A stretch of DNA of 64,000 bases from Streptococcus sanguinis (GTDB taxonomy: Bacteria; Bacillota; Bacilli; Lactobacillales; Streptococcaceae). The notes under the pieces were generated by a model. That model was not told the origin of the DNA, ran no database searches, and was given only the letters and a program-made list of their open reading frames with translations. Location of the stretch: the NCBI GenBank assembly GCA_013378335.1, contig CP040556.1, positions 558,001 through 622,000 on the forward strand. Reading direction: 5' to 3'. Positions 21,146 through 31,439 of the stretch are shown here, piece by piece (the first letter of the stretch is position 1; the number at the start of each line of letters is the position of its first letter). A program made the translations under genes and the position numbers.

Positions 21146-22516
21146 ATGAATGTGAAAGTGAAGCAAAGAATCCCTTTGAAAATTAAGAAAATGGGGATTA
21201 ATGGGGAAGGGATTGGATTTTATAAGAAAACGCTGGTCTTTGTGCCTGGGGCTTTGAAAGGCGAGGAAGTCTACTGTCAGGTGACCAGAGTTCAGCGTAA
21301 TTTCATCGAGGCCAAGCTCTTGACCATCAACAAGCGGTCGAAATTTCGGGTGGAAGCGCCTTGTGAGATTTATGATAGCTGCGGGGGCTGTCAAATTATG
21401 CACCTCCATTATGATAAGCAGTTGGCGTTTAAGGAAGATTTGCTGCGTCAGGCCTTGAAAAAGTTTGCGCCAGCTGGTTATGAAAACTATGAGATTCGGC
21501 CGACCATTGGTATGCAGGAGCCGCTCTATTATCGAGCCAAGCTGCAGTTTCAGACTCGGAAGTTTAAGGATGAGGTCAAGGCGGGGCTCTATGCCCAGAA
21601 TTCCCACTATCTGGTCTCGCTGAAAAACTGTCTGGTTCAGGACAAGGTGACGCAACAGATCATAAATAAGGTGGCTCGGCTTTTAGGTAAATACAGGCTT
21701 CCTATTTATGATGAACGAAAGACTACTGGAGTGAGAACTGTCATGATTCGCAGGGCTAGAAAGACGGGTCAGGTGCAGATGATTTTTGTGACGGGGCGTA
21801 AGCTGGATTTTTCTCCAGTCGTTCAAGACCTAGTGGCTGAATTTCCAGAGCTGGAGACAGTAGCAGTCAATTATCATACGAGCAAGTCTAGTGAGATTTA
21901 TGGGGATAAGACAGAGATTATCTGGGGCGAGGCGGCTATCCAAGAGGGAGTGCTGGACTATGAGTTCTCCCTATCGCCTCGAGCTTTCTATCAGCTCAAC
22001 CCTGAACAGACAGAGGTGCTCTACGGGGAGGCAATTAAGGCGCTGGATGTAACGGAAGAAGACCATTTGATTGATGCTTATTGCGGAGTGGGAACCATTG
22101 GCTTTGCCTTTGCTAAAAGGGTCAAATCTCTGAGGGGCATGGACATCATCCCTGAGGCCATTGAAGACGCCAAGCGCAATGCAAAAAGGATGGGCTTTGC
22201 CAATACTCTCTACGAGACTGGAACGGCAGAGGAGATTATTCCTCGCTGGTATGCTGAAGGCTATCGGGCGGATGCCTTGATTGTCGATCCGCCGCGAACA
22301 GGTCTGGACGATAAGCTGCTGGAGACGATTGTTCGTTATGCACCTGAGAAGATGGTCTACGTTTCCTGCAATGTCTCAACTCTGGCTCGCGATTTGGTCA
22401 AGCTCAGCCAGGTCTATGATGTGCACTATATCCAGTCGGTTGATATGTTTCCGCATACTGCTCGGACCGAAGCTGTGGTGAAATTGTCCAAGAGAAATAG
22501 CTCTCGTTTGAGTTAA
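21146..22516 (+). CDS. rlmCD: 23S rRNA (uracil-C5) methyltransferase, RlmCD/RumA family
   Basis: A 456-residue TrmA-family enzyme. The pneumococcal relative RlmCD methylates both U747 and U1939 of 23S rRNA. The N-terminal about 55 residues are a TRAM RNA-binding domain ([20 protein letters not shown]). A Cys cluster ([14 protein letters not shown], later NCLVQ) can hold a 4Fe-4S cluster. The SAM domain has [17 protein letters not shown] and the catalytic Cys in [12 protein letters not shown]. The ATG has no clear ribosome site and sits next to the -10 element. A long hairpin follows the stop. Confidence 0.9.
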   Translation: MNVKVKQRIPLKIKKMGINGEGIGFYKKTLVFVPGALKGEEVYCQVTRVQRNFIEAKLLTINKRSKFRVEAPCEIYDSCGGCQIMHLHYDKQLAFKEDLLRQALKKFAPAGYENYEIRPTIGMQEPLYYRAKLQFQTRKFKDEVKAGLYAQNSHYLVSLKNCLVQDKVTQQIINKVARLLGKYRLPIYDERKTTGVRTVMIRRARKTGQVQMIFVTGRKLDFSPVVQDLVAEFPELETVAVNYHTSKSSEIYGDKTEIIWGEAAIQEGVLDYEFSLSPRAFYQLNPEQTEVLYGEAIKALDVTEEDHLIDAYCGVGTIGFAFAKRVKSLRGMDIIPEAIEDAKRNAKRMGFANTLYETGTAEEIIPRWYAEGYRADALIVDPPRTGLDDKLLETIVRYAPEKMVYVSCNVSTLARDLVKLSQVYDVHYIQSVDMFPHTARTEAVVKLSKRNSSRLS

Positions 22517-22558
22517 TCGGAAACGGCTCGCTAGAGTTGATAAAATCATTCTAAAAAG

Positions 22559-22600
22559 GACTTAGTTTTCTGTGATACAGAACTAAGTCTTTTCTTTTAT
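22559..22600 (+). terminator. Terminator after rlmCD
   Basis: Long hairpin with outer arms 22559-22567 and 22581-22589 and a paired inner stem (TCTGT/ACAGA), then a T-rich tail. Confidence 0.85.
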
Positions 22601-22670
22601 CAAAATTGCAATGGTTTTATCTTAAGCATAAGCTAGGAAGGTTAGTCTCCACCTCAATTAGTCACAAAAA

Positions 22671-22693
22671 GAGAACACTCGTCAAGTGTTCTC
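22671..22693 (-). terminator. Terminator of the glp operon
   Basis: 9-bp perfect stem (22671-22679 with 22685-22693), followed on the minus strand by a T run, just past glpF. Confidence 0.85.
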
Positions 22694-22711
22694 TAATGGT
22701 AATCAGTTATA

Positions 22712-23416
22712 TTAGAATAAACCAAAGACTAGGACTGCAAGGACGGCTCCAATGATTGGTCCGACAACTGGAATCCAAGCATAGCTCCAATCGCCATCTC
22801 CTTTTTTGGGAATAGGAAGAAGACTGTGCATGATGCGAGGTCCTAAGTCACGAGCTGGGTTGAGGGCATAGCCAGTTGTTCCACCAAGTGAGAGACCAAT
22901 TCCGACAATGAGTGTTCCGACTGCAAAAGTGCCAATGCCTGCTTGCAGTTTATAAAGTCCAAGAGCGAAGATAGTCAGCACAAGGACAAAGGTTCCAAGG
23001 ATCTCGCTAATCAGGTTAGAGAAGGTATCTTTGATAGCCGGGCCTGTGCTGAATGTACCCAGGACGTTAGCCGGATTTTCTTCAGCTAGATAGTGAGGTT
23101 TGAACTGTAGGAAGACAAGGAATTGTCCGACCATAGCACCTGCAAACTGAGCGAGGATGTAAGGAAGAACAGATGCCCAAGGCAAATCACCTTTCAGAGC
23201 TACTCCGATAGTTAGGGCAGGGTTCAGATGGGCTGGGCCAAGGTTGCCGGATACAAAAGCAGCTATGGCAACGGCAATCCCCCATCCCATGGTAATCACA
23301 ATCCAACCTGAATTGTGACTCTTAGTTTTGGGAAGAACCACACCTGCGACTACACCATTTCCCAAAAGGAGCAAGAGCAGTGTTCCTAAAAATTCGCCAA
23401 ATATTTCTTTCATCAT
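22712..23416 (-). CDS. glpF: Glycerol facilitator (aquaglyceroporin)
   Basis: A 234-residue membrane channel of the MIP family that lets glycerol enter the cell. Both pore half-helices are present: HLNPALTIGVAL (NPA) near residue 64 and YALNPARDLGPR near residue 180, the latter Asp being typical of glycerol channels rather than pure water channels. Six hydrophobic spans plus these loops give the standard length. Last gene of glpK-glpO-glpF, starting 68 bases after glpO. Two Met codons open the frame; the first has a GGAG site 8 bases upstream. Confidence 0.95.
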   Translation of the reverse strand: MMKEIFGEFLGTLLLLLLGNGVVAGVVLPKTKSHNSGWIVITMGWGIAVAIAAFVSGNLGPAHLNPALTIGVALKGDLPWASVLPYILAQFAGAMVGQFLVFLQFKPHYLAEENPANVLGTFSTGPAIKDTFSNLISEILGTFVLVLTIFALGLYKLQAGIGTFAVGTLIVGIGLSLGGTTGYALNPARDLGPRIMHSLLPIPKKGDGDWSYAWIPVVGPIIGAVLAVLVFGLF

Positions 23417-23484
23417 TTATGTTACTCCATTTAAAAGAAGGGGTGGCAGACAGTTGTTTTGCCTACCGCCTCTTCTCGTATTTT

Positions 23485-25311
23485 CTATTTTTTTAATTCT
23501 TCTAAATCGTTATTTGCAAGGGCAGCTTGAACATCGTTTCGATAAGATGTTTTTTCTGCTTCTGACCAGTCGTAGAACCGTCCCATTTCATCCAGAACAG
23601 GCTCTACAATAGCGTCTAAACCATCCCGCATAAAGAGCATGTGATTTGTCCGGCGAAGCAAGAAGTCAACTGGGCTGAGTGCTAATTCATTACGCATAGC
23701 ATAATGCAGCGACAAGGTATCCGCTAGGCTAAGACCTGGTGCTTGTTCGATACTGTGAGCGAGGGCAAAGACTTTCGGAGCATTGGAGCCGTAAAGGTTT
23801 GCAAGATAGAAGGCTTCTTTACCATCTAAACCACGTGAGACACCAAGTTGAGCAAAAGCTTCGATTTCGGAATCCACATTTGCTGGATTGAGCTCTCCGC
23901 CTGAAACAGGATAGGTCTTCGAGTTGATGAGCTTGAAGCTGCGGTCGAATTCTGCTTTGAGGATTTCAAGGACATGCTCCATGGCTCCCTCAGCCATCTT
24001 ACGGAAGTCCGTAATCTTACCGCCAGCAAGGGTCAAAAGGCCATTGTTATCACGTTCCAGACTGGAACCGCGGGACACAGCAGATGGATCCAAGTGTTTT
24101 TCAGAAGTGCTGCTTTCGAGTTGCGTAACAGCCGCTTCAACATCCTCACGGGATTTTTCTTTGGCTAGATAGCTTTCAACAGTCGCAATCAGTGCATTGA
24201 AGCTTTCGTCGCTAATGGTACCGTTGTTTCCGCCGTTGTAGTCAGAAGCGCTGTTTCCTGCAATCAGAGGACGCAGGCCTGCCCAGCTGCTTTCGATGTC
24301 GTCAATTGTGATGTTGGCTTCTGGGAAGCGATTATTGACAATACCCAAGAGGTAATCCACATCTTCTTGGGTTACCTTTGGATGCTCTAGGTCACCAGTG
24401 TAGTCAGTATCTGTCGTACCAAAGTAGGTTTTATTTTCACGTGGAAGAACAAAAACCATCCGGCCGTCTCCCAAGCCTGTATCAAAGTAGACTGGCTGAG
24501 AAACTTTGATCTTGCTAGAGTCAACTACCAAGTGAACTCCCTTAGTTGGACGCATTTGTGAGTATTGCTCACCATCATTTGACAGATTGCGCACCTTGTC
24601 GCTCCAAGGTCCAGTTGTGTTGATAACTAGGCGAGCCTTGATTTCAAAGACTTCATCCGTCAAGAGGTCACGCGCAACAACGCCTGTAATCTTTCCAGAT
24701 TCATCAAAGAGGAAGCCTTCTGCCTTAACGTGGTTGGCAATCAGGGCACCGTCTTGGTTGGCGCGTTTGATATTTTCAATTACGAGGCGAGCGTCGTTGT
24801 TGCGGAAGTCAAGATAGACACCGCCGCCGACCAGGCCTTCTTTCTTGAGTTCAGGTTCCCGTTCTAGCACTTCTTCCTTGCTCAAGACCTTGTTGGCAGC
24901 AGGAGTGTTGTTAACACCAGCCAAGAGGTCGTAGAGGTCCATAGCTACTTTGAGACGGAAGAGGCTGAAAGTAGCACCCGCTTCTTCGTAGACGGGAAGG
25001 AGCATAGGATCTGGTTTTGGAATATGAGGGGCAATTTGCTGTACCACAGCACGTTCAGAAACTGTATCTGAGACCACCTCTACGTCGAATTGCTTGAGGT
25101 AACGAAGTCCACCATGAACCAGCTTAGTCGAACGGCTAGAAGTCCCTTCTGCAAAGTCCTGCATTTCAATCAGACCAGTCTCCAGTCCACTAGCTGCTGC
25201 TTGCAAGGCTACCCCAGCACCGGTAATCCCACCACCGATAATCAAGAGATCCAAGGTGCGTTCCTGCATTTTTTTTATCGATAATTCACGTGTTTTCTTT
25301 GAAAATTCCAT
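23485..25311 (-). CDS. glpO: Alpha-glycerophosphate oxidase
   Basis: A 608-residue FAD enzyme that oxidises glycerol 3-phosphate to dihydroxyacetone phosphate with oxygen, producing hydrogen peroxide. The N-terminal Rossmann motif IIGGGITGAGVALQAA is near residue 25, followed by GTSSRSTKLVHGGLRYL, the family signature. The stretch near residues 350-405 (rich in Asn, Glu and Ser) is the insert that marks oxidases of lactic acid bacteria against the quinone-linked dehydrogenase GlpD. The C-terminus is the usual GlpA-like helical domain. It lies between glpK and glpF in one operon. Confidence 0.95.
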   Translation of the reverse strand: MEFSKKTRELSIKKMQERTLDLLIIGGGITGAGVALQAAASGLETGLIEMQDFAEGTSSRSTKLVHGGLRYLKQFDVEVVSDTVSERAVVQQIAPHIPKPDPMLLPVYEEAGATFSLFRLKVAMDLYDLLAGVNNTPAANKVLSKEEVLEREPELKKEGLVGGGVYLDFRNNDARLVIENIKRANQDGALIANHVKAEGFLFDESGKITGVVARDLLTDEVFEIKARLVINTTGPWSDKVRNLSNDGEQYSQMRPTKGVHLVVDSSKIKVSQPVYFDTGLGDGRMVFVLPRENKTYFGTTDTDYTGDLEHPKVTQEDVDYLLGIVNNRFPEANITIDDIESSWAGLRPLIAGNSASDYNGGNNGTISDESFNALIATVESYLAKEKSREDVEAAVTQLESSTSEKHLDPSAVSRGSSLERDNNGLLTLAGGKITDFRKMAEGAMEHVLEILKAEFDRSFKLINSKTYPVSGGELNPANVDSEIEAFAQLGVSRGLDGKEAFYLANLYGSNAPKVFALAHSIEQAPGLSLADTLSLHYAMRNELALSPVDFLLRRTNHMLFMRDGLDAIVEPVLDEMGRFYDWSEAEKTSYRNDVQAALANNDLEELKK

Positions 25312-25379
25312 AATTACACACTTTCTAACTTAGTCGTTTCGTGCTTCTACTGACTTGATTATTAAAATAAGAATCAGTA

Positions 25380-26984
<1,605 letters not shown>

Positions 26985-27019
26985 TTAAAAAAATATGAGG
27001 AGATTGTGCGAAAATCACA

Positions 27020-27047
27020 AAGAAACCTGGATTTCTCCAAGTTTCTT
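27020..27047 (-). terminator. Hairpin at the end of the Mga-like regulator gene
   Basis: Arms 27020-27026 and 27041-27047, with an inner TGGA/TCCA stem, overlap the stop codon. The T run on the minus strand is weak. Confidence 0.55.
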
Positions 27048-28473
27048 AATGAAATATCATGTGACGGATTTGAGCTAAATCTTCCAAATCCAAGTCATTT
27101 TTTAAATAATAGATAGGAACCTGCTGGGTCTGATGAATAGGATTGTTGGTGATGATGAGGTCATAATTTCTGGTAAGGTCGTAGGATTCAATCGTAATAA
27201 AACGATTGTACTCTAAATACCGTCTTAAAATGGCCGTCATCCTGGAAACAACGATAAAGCTATCTGTCAAGTCCATGCCTATCTTGATGACTTGACCGTC
27301 GTTTTCAGCAATGTACTCCATCAGCTGGAGCCATTCCCACAAAACTTTTTTATCCAGAGATGTTCCCTGCTGGAAAATAGGAAGTTTGCTAAAAATAGTG
27401 TCTGCCACTTGTCGATAATCGTATTCGCTCCATAAGTAAGGATGGCGCAATTCCAGATCATGCTTGTATTTGTCTTGCAAGAGATAGCCTCGGAAAAGAA
27501 AGACGCGGGCGCAGAGCTGACTGAGTTCGTAGGTCACTTGGTCTTCAATATAGTCACCTAGCAAGTCCTGAGACTTCATCTCTTGAATGAGTTGCGTAAT
27601 CAGACTGGCAATTTCACCTCCAAAGCCCAGTATATACTCCATGGTGTGCAGGGGTAAAATCCGATGGGAGAGCAGAAATGAAAAGAAAATCATCATTTCC
27701 CCGTCTTCCTGGCTCAGGGTGATGTGCTGACCGGCAAAGAAATCATTTGTCCGACGATGCAAGCGTTGGTAGAAGATGTTTTCAAAATAGCCCTGCATTT
27801 TCTGTTCAATGTTTTGAAATTGACAGGCATTGACTCTTAGGCGCTGTTGGGTGATATGTGCCCAAAGAGCCAAGTCCAATCGCTGACCTTGAGAGAGTTG
27901 GGCTCCGCAGAGTTCTTCTAAGACGGCAACTTCCTGCCTTCTTTCTGATTTTTGAAGTTCTTTTTCCCAATCTTGGCTGGACCAGACTTTGCGAAAGAGG
28001 CAGAAATAAAAATAGCGGATCTGGTGTTCAGGCCCTTTTAAGCGGCCATTTTGGATAGAAATATCAAACTCTGATAAAATCTGATTTAGACCAGATATAT
28101 GGCGGCCGAGGGTTGCTTCACTGATCATCAGTTCCTGAGCTAATTGATGGGCTAAAAACTGCTGATGATAGAGCAAGTAGTTTAAAATCTGGTATTTGAC
28201 GGCATTGCCCAAAAAGAGTCTGCGAATGTCCCGTCCCTTGGTATTAGGTCCGATGGACAGACTGAGCGTTTCGTCCTGAAGCTGGATGGATAAGGTTGCA
28301 TGATGGCCTACAGCCTTGTCGTTAATCAGGCTAATGTACTTGGTCAAGGTTGCTTTCGAGAAGCCTGTTTCTGACATGACGGCCTTCAAACTGGATGTAG
28401 AATGCTGCTGTAAATAAGACAGGACAATAAACTGCCCCGCTTCACTCTTTTCCATTAAGTCTGCAAGATACAT
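27046..28473 (-). CDS. Mga-like transcriptional regulator next to the glp operon
   Basis: A 475-residue DNA-binding protein with the layout of the Mga/AtxA family. Two N-terminal helix-turn-helix units are visible (about 17-50, SLKAVMSETGFSKATLTKYI; about 110-130, LAQELMISEATLGRHISGL), then a long helical middle resembling PRD domains and a C-terminal EIIB-like segment. Position directly upstream of glpK in the same direction makes it the likely regulator of glycerol use, though this is inference. A GAGAGGG site precedes the ATG. Confidence 0.75.
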   Translation of the reverse strand: MYLADLMEKSEAGQFIVLSYLQQHSTSSLKAVMSETGFSKATLTKYISLINDKAVGHHATLSIQLQDETLSLSIGPNTKGRDIRRLFLGNAVKYQILNYLLYHQQFLAHQLAQELMISEATLGRHISGLNQILSEFDISIQNGRLKGPEHQIRYFYFCLFRKVWSSQDWEKELQKSERRQEVAVLEELCGAQLSQGQRLDLALWAHITQQRLRVNACQFQNIEQKMQGYFENIFYQRLHRRTNDFFAGQHITLSQEDGEMMIFFSFLLSHRILPLHTMEYILGFGGEIASLITQLIQEMKSQDLLGDYIEDQVTYELSQLCARVFLFRGYLLQDKYKHDLELRHPYLWSEYDYRQVADTIFSKLPIFQQGTSLDKKVLWEWLQLMEYIAENDGQVIKIGMDLTDSFIVVSRMTAILRRYLEYNRFITIESYDLTRNYDLIITNNPIHQTQQVPIYYLKNDLDLEDLAQIRHMIFH

Positions 28474-28691
28474 ACGAAAACCCTCTCAATTCACTATTCT
28501 TAGCTTATCACAAAAGGGAAAAAAGACGAAGCAATGTGCTTTATTTTTTCTTATCGTTGTCTAAGGCAATAATGGAAGGCAGAAGTCTATCATCATGTCT
28601 ATCTTAATTCGCTATTCCATTTCTTTTGAACAAGCGTAAGAAGAGCAAATTATCACACTTTTTTGCTTTGGGTCTGATAGCTTTTTTATGG

Positions 28692-28697
28692 TATAAT
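28692..28697 (+). promoter_or_regulatory. Extended -10 promoter element of the DUF1858-DUF438 genes
   Basis: TGGTATAAT, 29 bases before the DUF1858 ATG, with no good -35 box. Confidence 0.6.
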
Positions 28698-28726
28698 TGT
28701 AGAAAAATAACGATGAGGGAGCAGCT

Positions 28727-28957
28727 ATGGATAATGTGATTGATTTGTCTATCCCAGTGGCAGAAGTGATTGAGAAGCAGCCCGAGGTTTTGGATGTTTT
28801 GGTCGAGTTGGGCTTTAAGCCTCTGGCCAATCCTGTCATGCGCAATACAGTAGGGCGCGTGGTTTCTATCAAAAAAGGAGCTGCCATGAACGGCATTGAC
28901 CTGAATAAAATCAAGCAAACTCTGGAATTAAATGGCTATGAAGTGGTGGGGATTTAG
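28727..28957 (+). CDS. DUF1858 domain protein
   Basis: A 76-residue protein that is essentially one DUF1858 domain (IDLSIPVAEVIEKQPEVLDVLVELGFKPLANP, ending IKQTLELNGYEV). This domain often occurs beside or fused to hemerythrin and DUF438 proteins and is thought to act in redox or metal-cluster contexts, without a proven activity. It lacks the usual CxxC seen in some relatives. The stop is 2 bases before the DUF438 gene, so the two are cotranslated. Confidence 0.85.
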   Translation: MDNVIDLSIPVAEVIEKQPEVLDVLVELGFKPLANPVMRNTVGRVVSIKKGAAMNGIDLNKIKQTLELNGYEVVGI

Positions 28958-28959
28958 GT

Positions 28960-30321
28960 ATGACTACTGAACGCATTGAAGTCCTCAAGTCTATCTTGCT
29001 GGACCTACATAATGGAGCTTCGGCAGAATCTGTTCAGGAGCTTTTCAACAAGCATTTTGCTGGTGTGTCTGCTATCGAAATCAGCCTGATGGAGCATGAG
29101 CTGATGAACTCGGATACGGGAGTGACCTTTGAAGATGTCATGTCTCTCTGCAATGTCCATGCCAACCTCTTTAAAGGAGCTATTCAGGATGTGGAGGTGG
29201 CTGATACCGACCATCCAGGCCATCCTGTTCAGGTCTTCAAGCAGGAAAATCTAGCGCTTCGGGCTGCCCTCATGCGGGTTCGCAGGCTCCTATCCACCTA
29301 TGAAAGTACAGAAGATGAGGACCTTCTTCCAGAAATCCGCAAGGGACTCCAGCGTCAGCTGGGTTTGGTGGGGCAGTTTGACATCCACTATCAGCGCAAG
29401 GAAGAGCTCATGTTTCCCATCATGGAGAGCTACGGCCACGATTCGCCGCCCAAGGTCATGTGGGGGGTAGATGACCAGATTCGAGACCTTTTCCAAGAGG
29501 CTAAGACTGCTGCAGAGCAGCTGCCTGATACTTCGATTGAGGAGGTCAAGGACAAGTTTGAGACTTTTGCTACTGAGTTTGAAGCTATGATTTTTAAGGA
29601 AGAGTCTATCCTTCTCATGATACTCCTCGAGTCCTTTACTCAGGATGATTGGCTCAAGATTGCTGATGAAAGTGATGCTTATGGTTATGCTATCATCAAG
29701 CCAACGGAGAAATGGATTCCTGCGCGACACTCATTCTCGGAGGAGGAAGCTGGAAATGCTGCTGATGAAGCAAGCGAAGCGCCAGCCACTACAAAGCAGA
29801 CTAGTGATGGCAGATTTGAGCAGGTTATTGATACGCCGGATGGTCAGGTCACTATTTCCTTTAAGCCTAAGGAAAAGAAAGAGCCAGCCTTTAATCGTGA
29901 GGCCCAGCAGACTTTTGGCCATGGCTATCTGTCAGTGGCGGAGGCCAATCTGATTTTGGACCATCTGCCCATGGAGATTACCTTTGTCAATAAGGAGGAT
30001 ATTTTCCAGTATTATAATGACAGCGTGCCGGCGGACGAGATGATTTTCAAGCGGACGCCGTCCCAGATAGGGCGCAATGTCGAGCTCTGTCACCCGCCCA
30101 AGTTTTTGGATAAGGTGCGGCGGATTTTCAAGGATCTGCGCGAGCGAGAGCGGGATAAGTTTGAGATGTGGTTCAAGTCGGAATCACGGGGCAAGTTTGT
30201 CCATGTGACCTATGCGGCGGTGCGGGATGAGTTCGGTGAGTTTCAGGGAGTGCTTGAGTATGTGCAGGACATTCAGCCCTTCCGTGACATTGATAGTGAT
30301 TTTTACCGAGATTTGGACTAG
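28960..30321 (+). CDS. DUF438 / hemerythrin / PAS domain protein
   Basis: A 453-residue cytoplasmic protein in three parts: DUF438 (about 1-75), a hemerythrin-like HHE helical bundle (about 85-215, with candidate iron ligands in DTDHPGHPVQ, HYQRKEELMFPIMESYGH and FKEESILL), and a C-terminal PAS-like domain (about 325-445, LPMEITFVNKEDIFQYYND). A charged linker with Ala/Thr separates the last two. Such proteins are suited to sensing oxygen, nitric oxide or redox state, but no output domain is present. It follows DUF1858 by 2 bases and precedes DUF1912. Confidence 0.85.
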   Translation: MTTERIEVLKSILLDLHNGASAESVQELFNKHFAGVSAIEISLMEHELMNSDTGVTFEDVMSLCNVHANLFKGAIQDVEVADTDHPGHPVQVFKQENLALRAALMRVRRLLSTYESTEDEDLLPEIRKGLQRQLGLVGQFDIHYQRKEELMFPIMESYGHDSPPKVMWGVDDQIRDLFQEAKTAAEQLPDTSIEEVKDKFETFATEFEAMIFKEESILLMILLESFTQDDWLKIADESDAYGYAIIKPTEKWIPARHSFSEEEAGNAADEASEAPATTKQTSDGRFEQVIDTPDGQVTISFKPKEKKEPAFNREAQQTFGHGYLSVAEANLILDHLPMEITFVNKEDIFQYYNDSVPADEMIFKRTPSQIGRNVELCHPPKFLDKVRRIFKDLRERERDKFEMWFKSESRGKFVHVTYAAVRDEFGEFQGVLEYVQDIQPFRDIDSDFYRDLD

Positions 30322-30347
30322 GTATTTGCAGTTAGAAAGTGAGAAAA

Positions 30348-30602
30348 ATGAGTTACGAACAGGAATTTTTACAGGAGTTTGAAGCTTGGGTCAAGACCCA
30401 GGTCATGATTAACGAGATGGCCCTCAAGGAGAGTCAGGCAGTCTATGAAGCGGACCAGGACGAGCGAGCTAAGGAAGCGGCTATTCGCTATGAAAGTCGT
30501 TTAGACGCCTATCAGTTTCTTATGGGGAAATTCGCCAACTATCAGGCAGGCAAGGGATTTCATGACCTGCCAGACGGACTTTTGGGTGAGAGAAATTATT
30601 GA
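30348..30602 (+). CDS. DUF1912 family protein
   Basis: An 84-residue acidic helical protein (MSYEQEFLQEFEAWVKTQVMINEMALKESQ), matching DUF1912, a small streptococcal family of unknown function. I start at ATG 30348, where the family begins, rather than a GTG nine bases upstream. No motif suggests an activity. It ends just before the promoter of the T-box leader. Confidence 0.85.
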   Translation: MSYEQEFLQEFEAWVKTQVMINEMALKESQAVYEADQDERAKEAAIRYESRLDAYQFLMGKFANYQAGKGFHDLPDGLLGERNY

Positions 30603-30627
30603 TTTTTCGCTGGAAAGGTGATAGAAT
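30599..30627 (+). promoter_or_regulatory. Promoter of the valS T-box operon
   Basis: TTGATT and TAGAAT 17 bases apart, overlapping the DUF1912 stop. The start would be near 30634, where the T-box stem I begins. Confidence 0.65.
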
Positions 30628-30630
30628 AGG

Positions 30631-30850
30631 TTCATCAGAGGTGTTTTGAGTCAAGCATTTTACAGAAAGTGGCGGTGCTGAGAAGTCCACAAATGTGTCA
30701 AAGCTGGTTGCTGATGAGATGAAAAATTGAAATAAAAGTGTCTTTGTATTTACTTCAAAGACGAGAGTTGCGGGCATCTGCCCGAAATTGGGTGGTACCG
30801 CGGATAAACACATTCGTCCCTGTCATGTAGATGACAGGGGCGATTTTTTA
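30631..30850 (+). promoter_or_regulatory. T-box riboswitch leader (valine, tRNA-sensing)
   Basis: The leader has stem I (arms TTCATCAG near 30631 and CTGATGAG near 30721), the diagnostic T-box TGGTACCGCGG (30793-30803) and a terminator with 12-bp arms (30815-30826 and 30831-30842) followed by T residues. Uncharged tRNA binding would favour the antiterminator. The valS gene downstream points to valine; a GTC at 30707-30709 or GTT at 30717-30719 could be the specifier, which I cannot settle. The first gene after it is an acetyltransferase, not valS. Confidence 0.9.
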
Positions 30851-30869
30851 TAGAAAGCGATGTAGGAAG

Positions 30870-31439
30870 ATGGAGCAAGCACGATTACCAGATCGATTAG
30901 AAACAGAACGGCTAGTCTTGCGAGTCCGCACCGTGGCGGATGCCGAAGATATCCATGCCTACGCAAGTCTGCCGGAGGTCGCCTACCCAGCAGGCTTTCC
31001 GCCCGTCAAGACCTTGGAAGATGAGATTTATTATCTGGAGCATATTCTGCCTGAGCGTAATCAAAAGGAAAATCTCCCAGCAGGCTATGGAATTGTCGTC
31101 AAAGGGACGGATAAAGTCATTGGTTCTGTTGACTTCAATCACCGTCACGAAGATGATGTTCTTGAGCTCGGCTATACCTTGCACCCAGACTATTGGGGTC
31201 GAGGCTATGTGCCAGAAGCGGCGCGAGCCTTGATTGATGTGGCTTTTAAAGAATTGAACCTACATAAAATTGAATTGTCTTGCTTTGGATATAACCTGCA
31301 AAGTCAACGAGTTGCTGAGAAACTTGGTTTTACCCTTGAAGCTCGCATCCGAGACCGTAAAGATGTTCAAGGCAATCGCTGTGATGATTTGAGGTATGGA
31401 TTGCTGAAGAGTGAGTTGGAGGAGAGAAAAGATGGCTAA
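30870..31439 (+). CDS. GNAT family N-acetyltransferase
   Basis: A 189-residue acetyltransferase of the RimJ/RimL type (LPDRLETERLVLRVRTVADAEDI; acetyl-CoA loop YWGRGYVPEAARALI; LHKIELSCFGYNLQSQRVAEKLGF). Substrate unknown; proteins of this shape often modify protein N-termini or small amines. The upstream in-frame ATG at 30831 lies inside the T-box terminator, so I use ATG 30870, with GGAAG close upstream. It is first in the T-box transcript and overlaps the following gene by 8 bases. Confidence 0.85.
   Translation: MEQARLPDRLETERLVLRVRTVADAEDIHAYASLPEVAYPAGFPPVKTLEDEIYYLEHILPERNQKENLPAGYGIVVKGTDKVIGSVDFNHRHEDDVLELGYTLHPDYWGRGYVPEAARALIDVAFKELNLHKIELSCFGYNLQSQRVAEKLGFTLEARIRDRKDVQGNRCDDLRYGLLKSELEERKDG

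Noticed and set aside
30831..30869. ATG at 30831 as the start of the GNAT gene
   Set aside because: It lies in the 3' arm of the T-box terminator; the family N-terminus begins at 30870.
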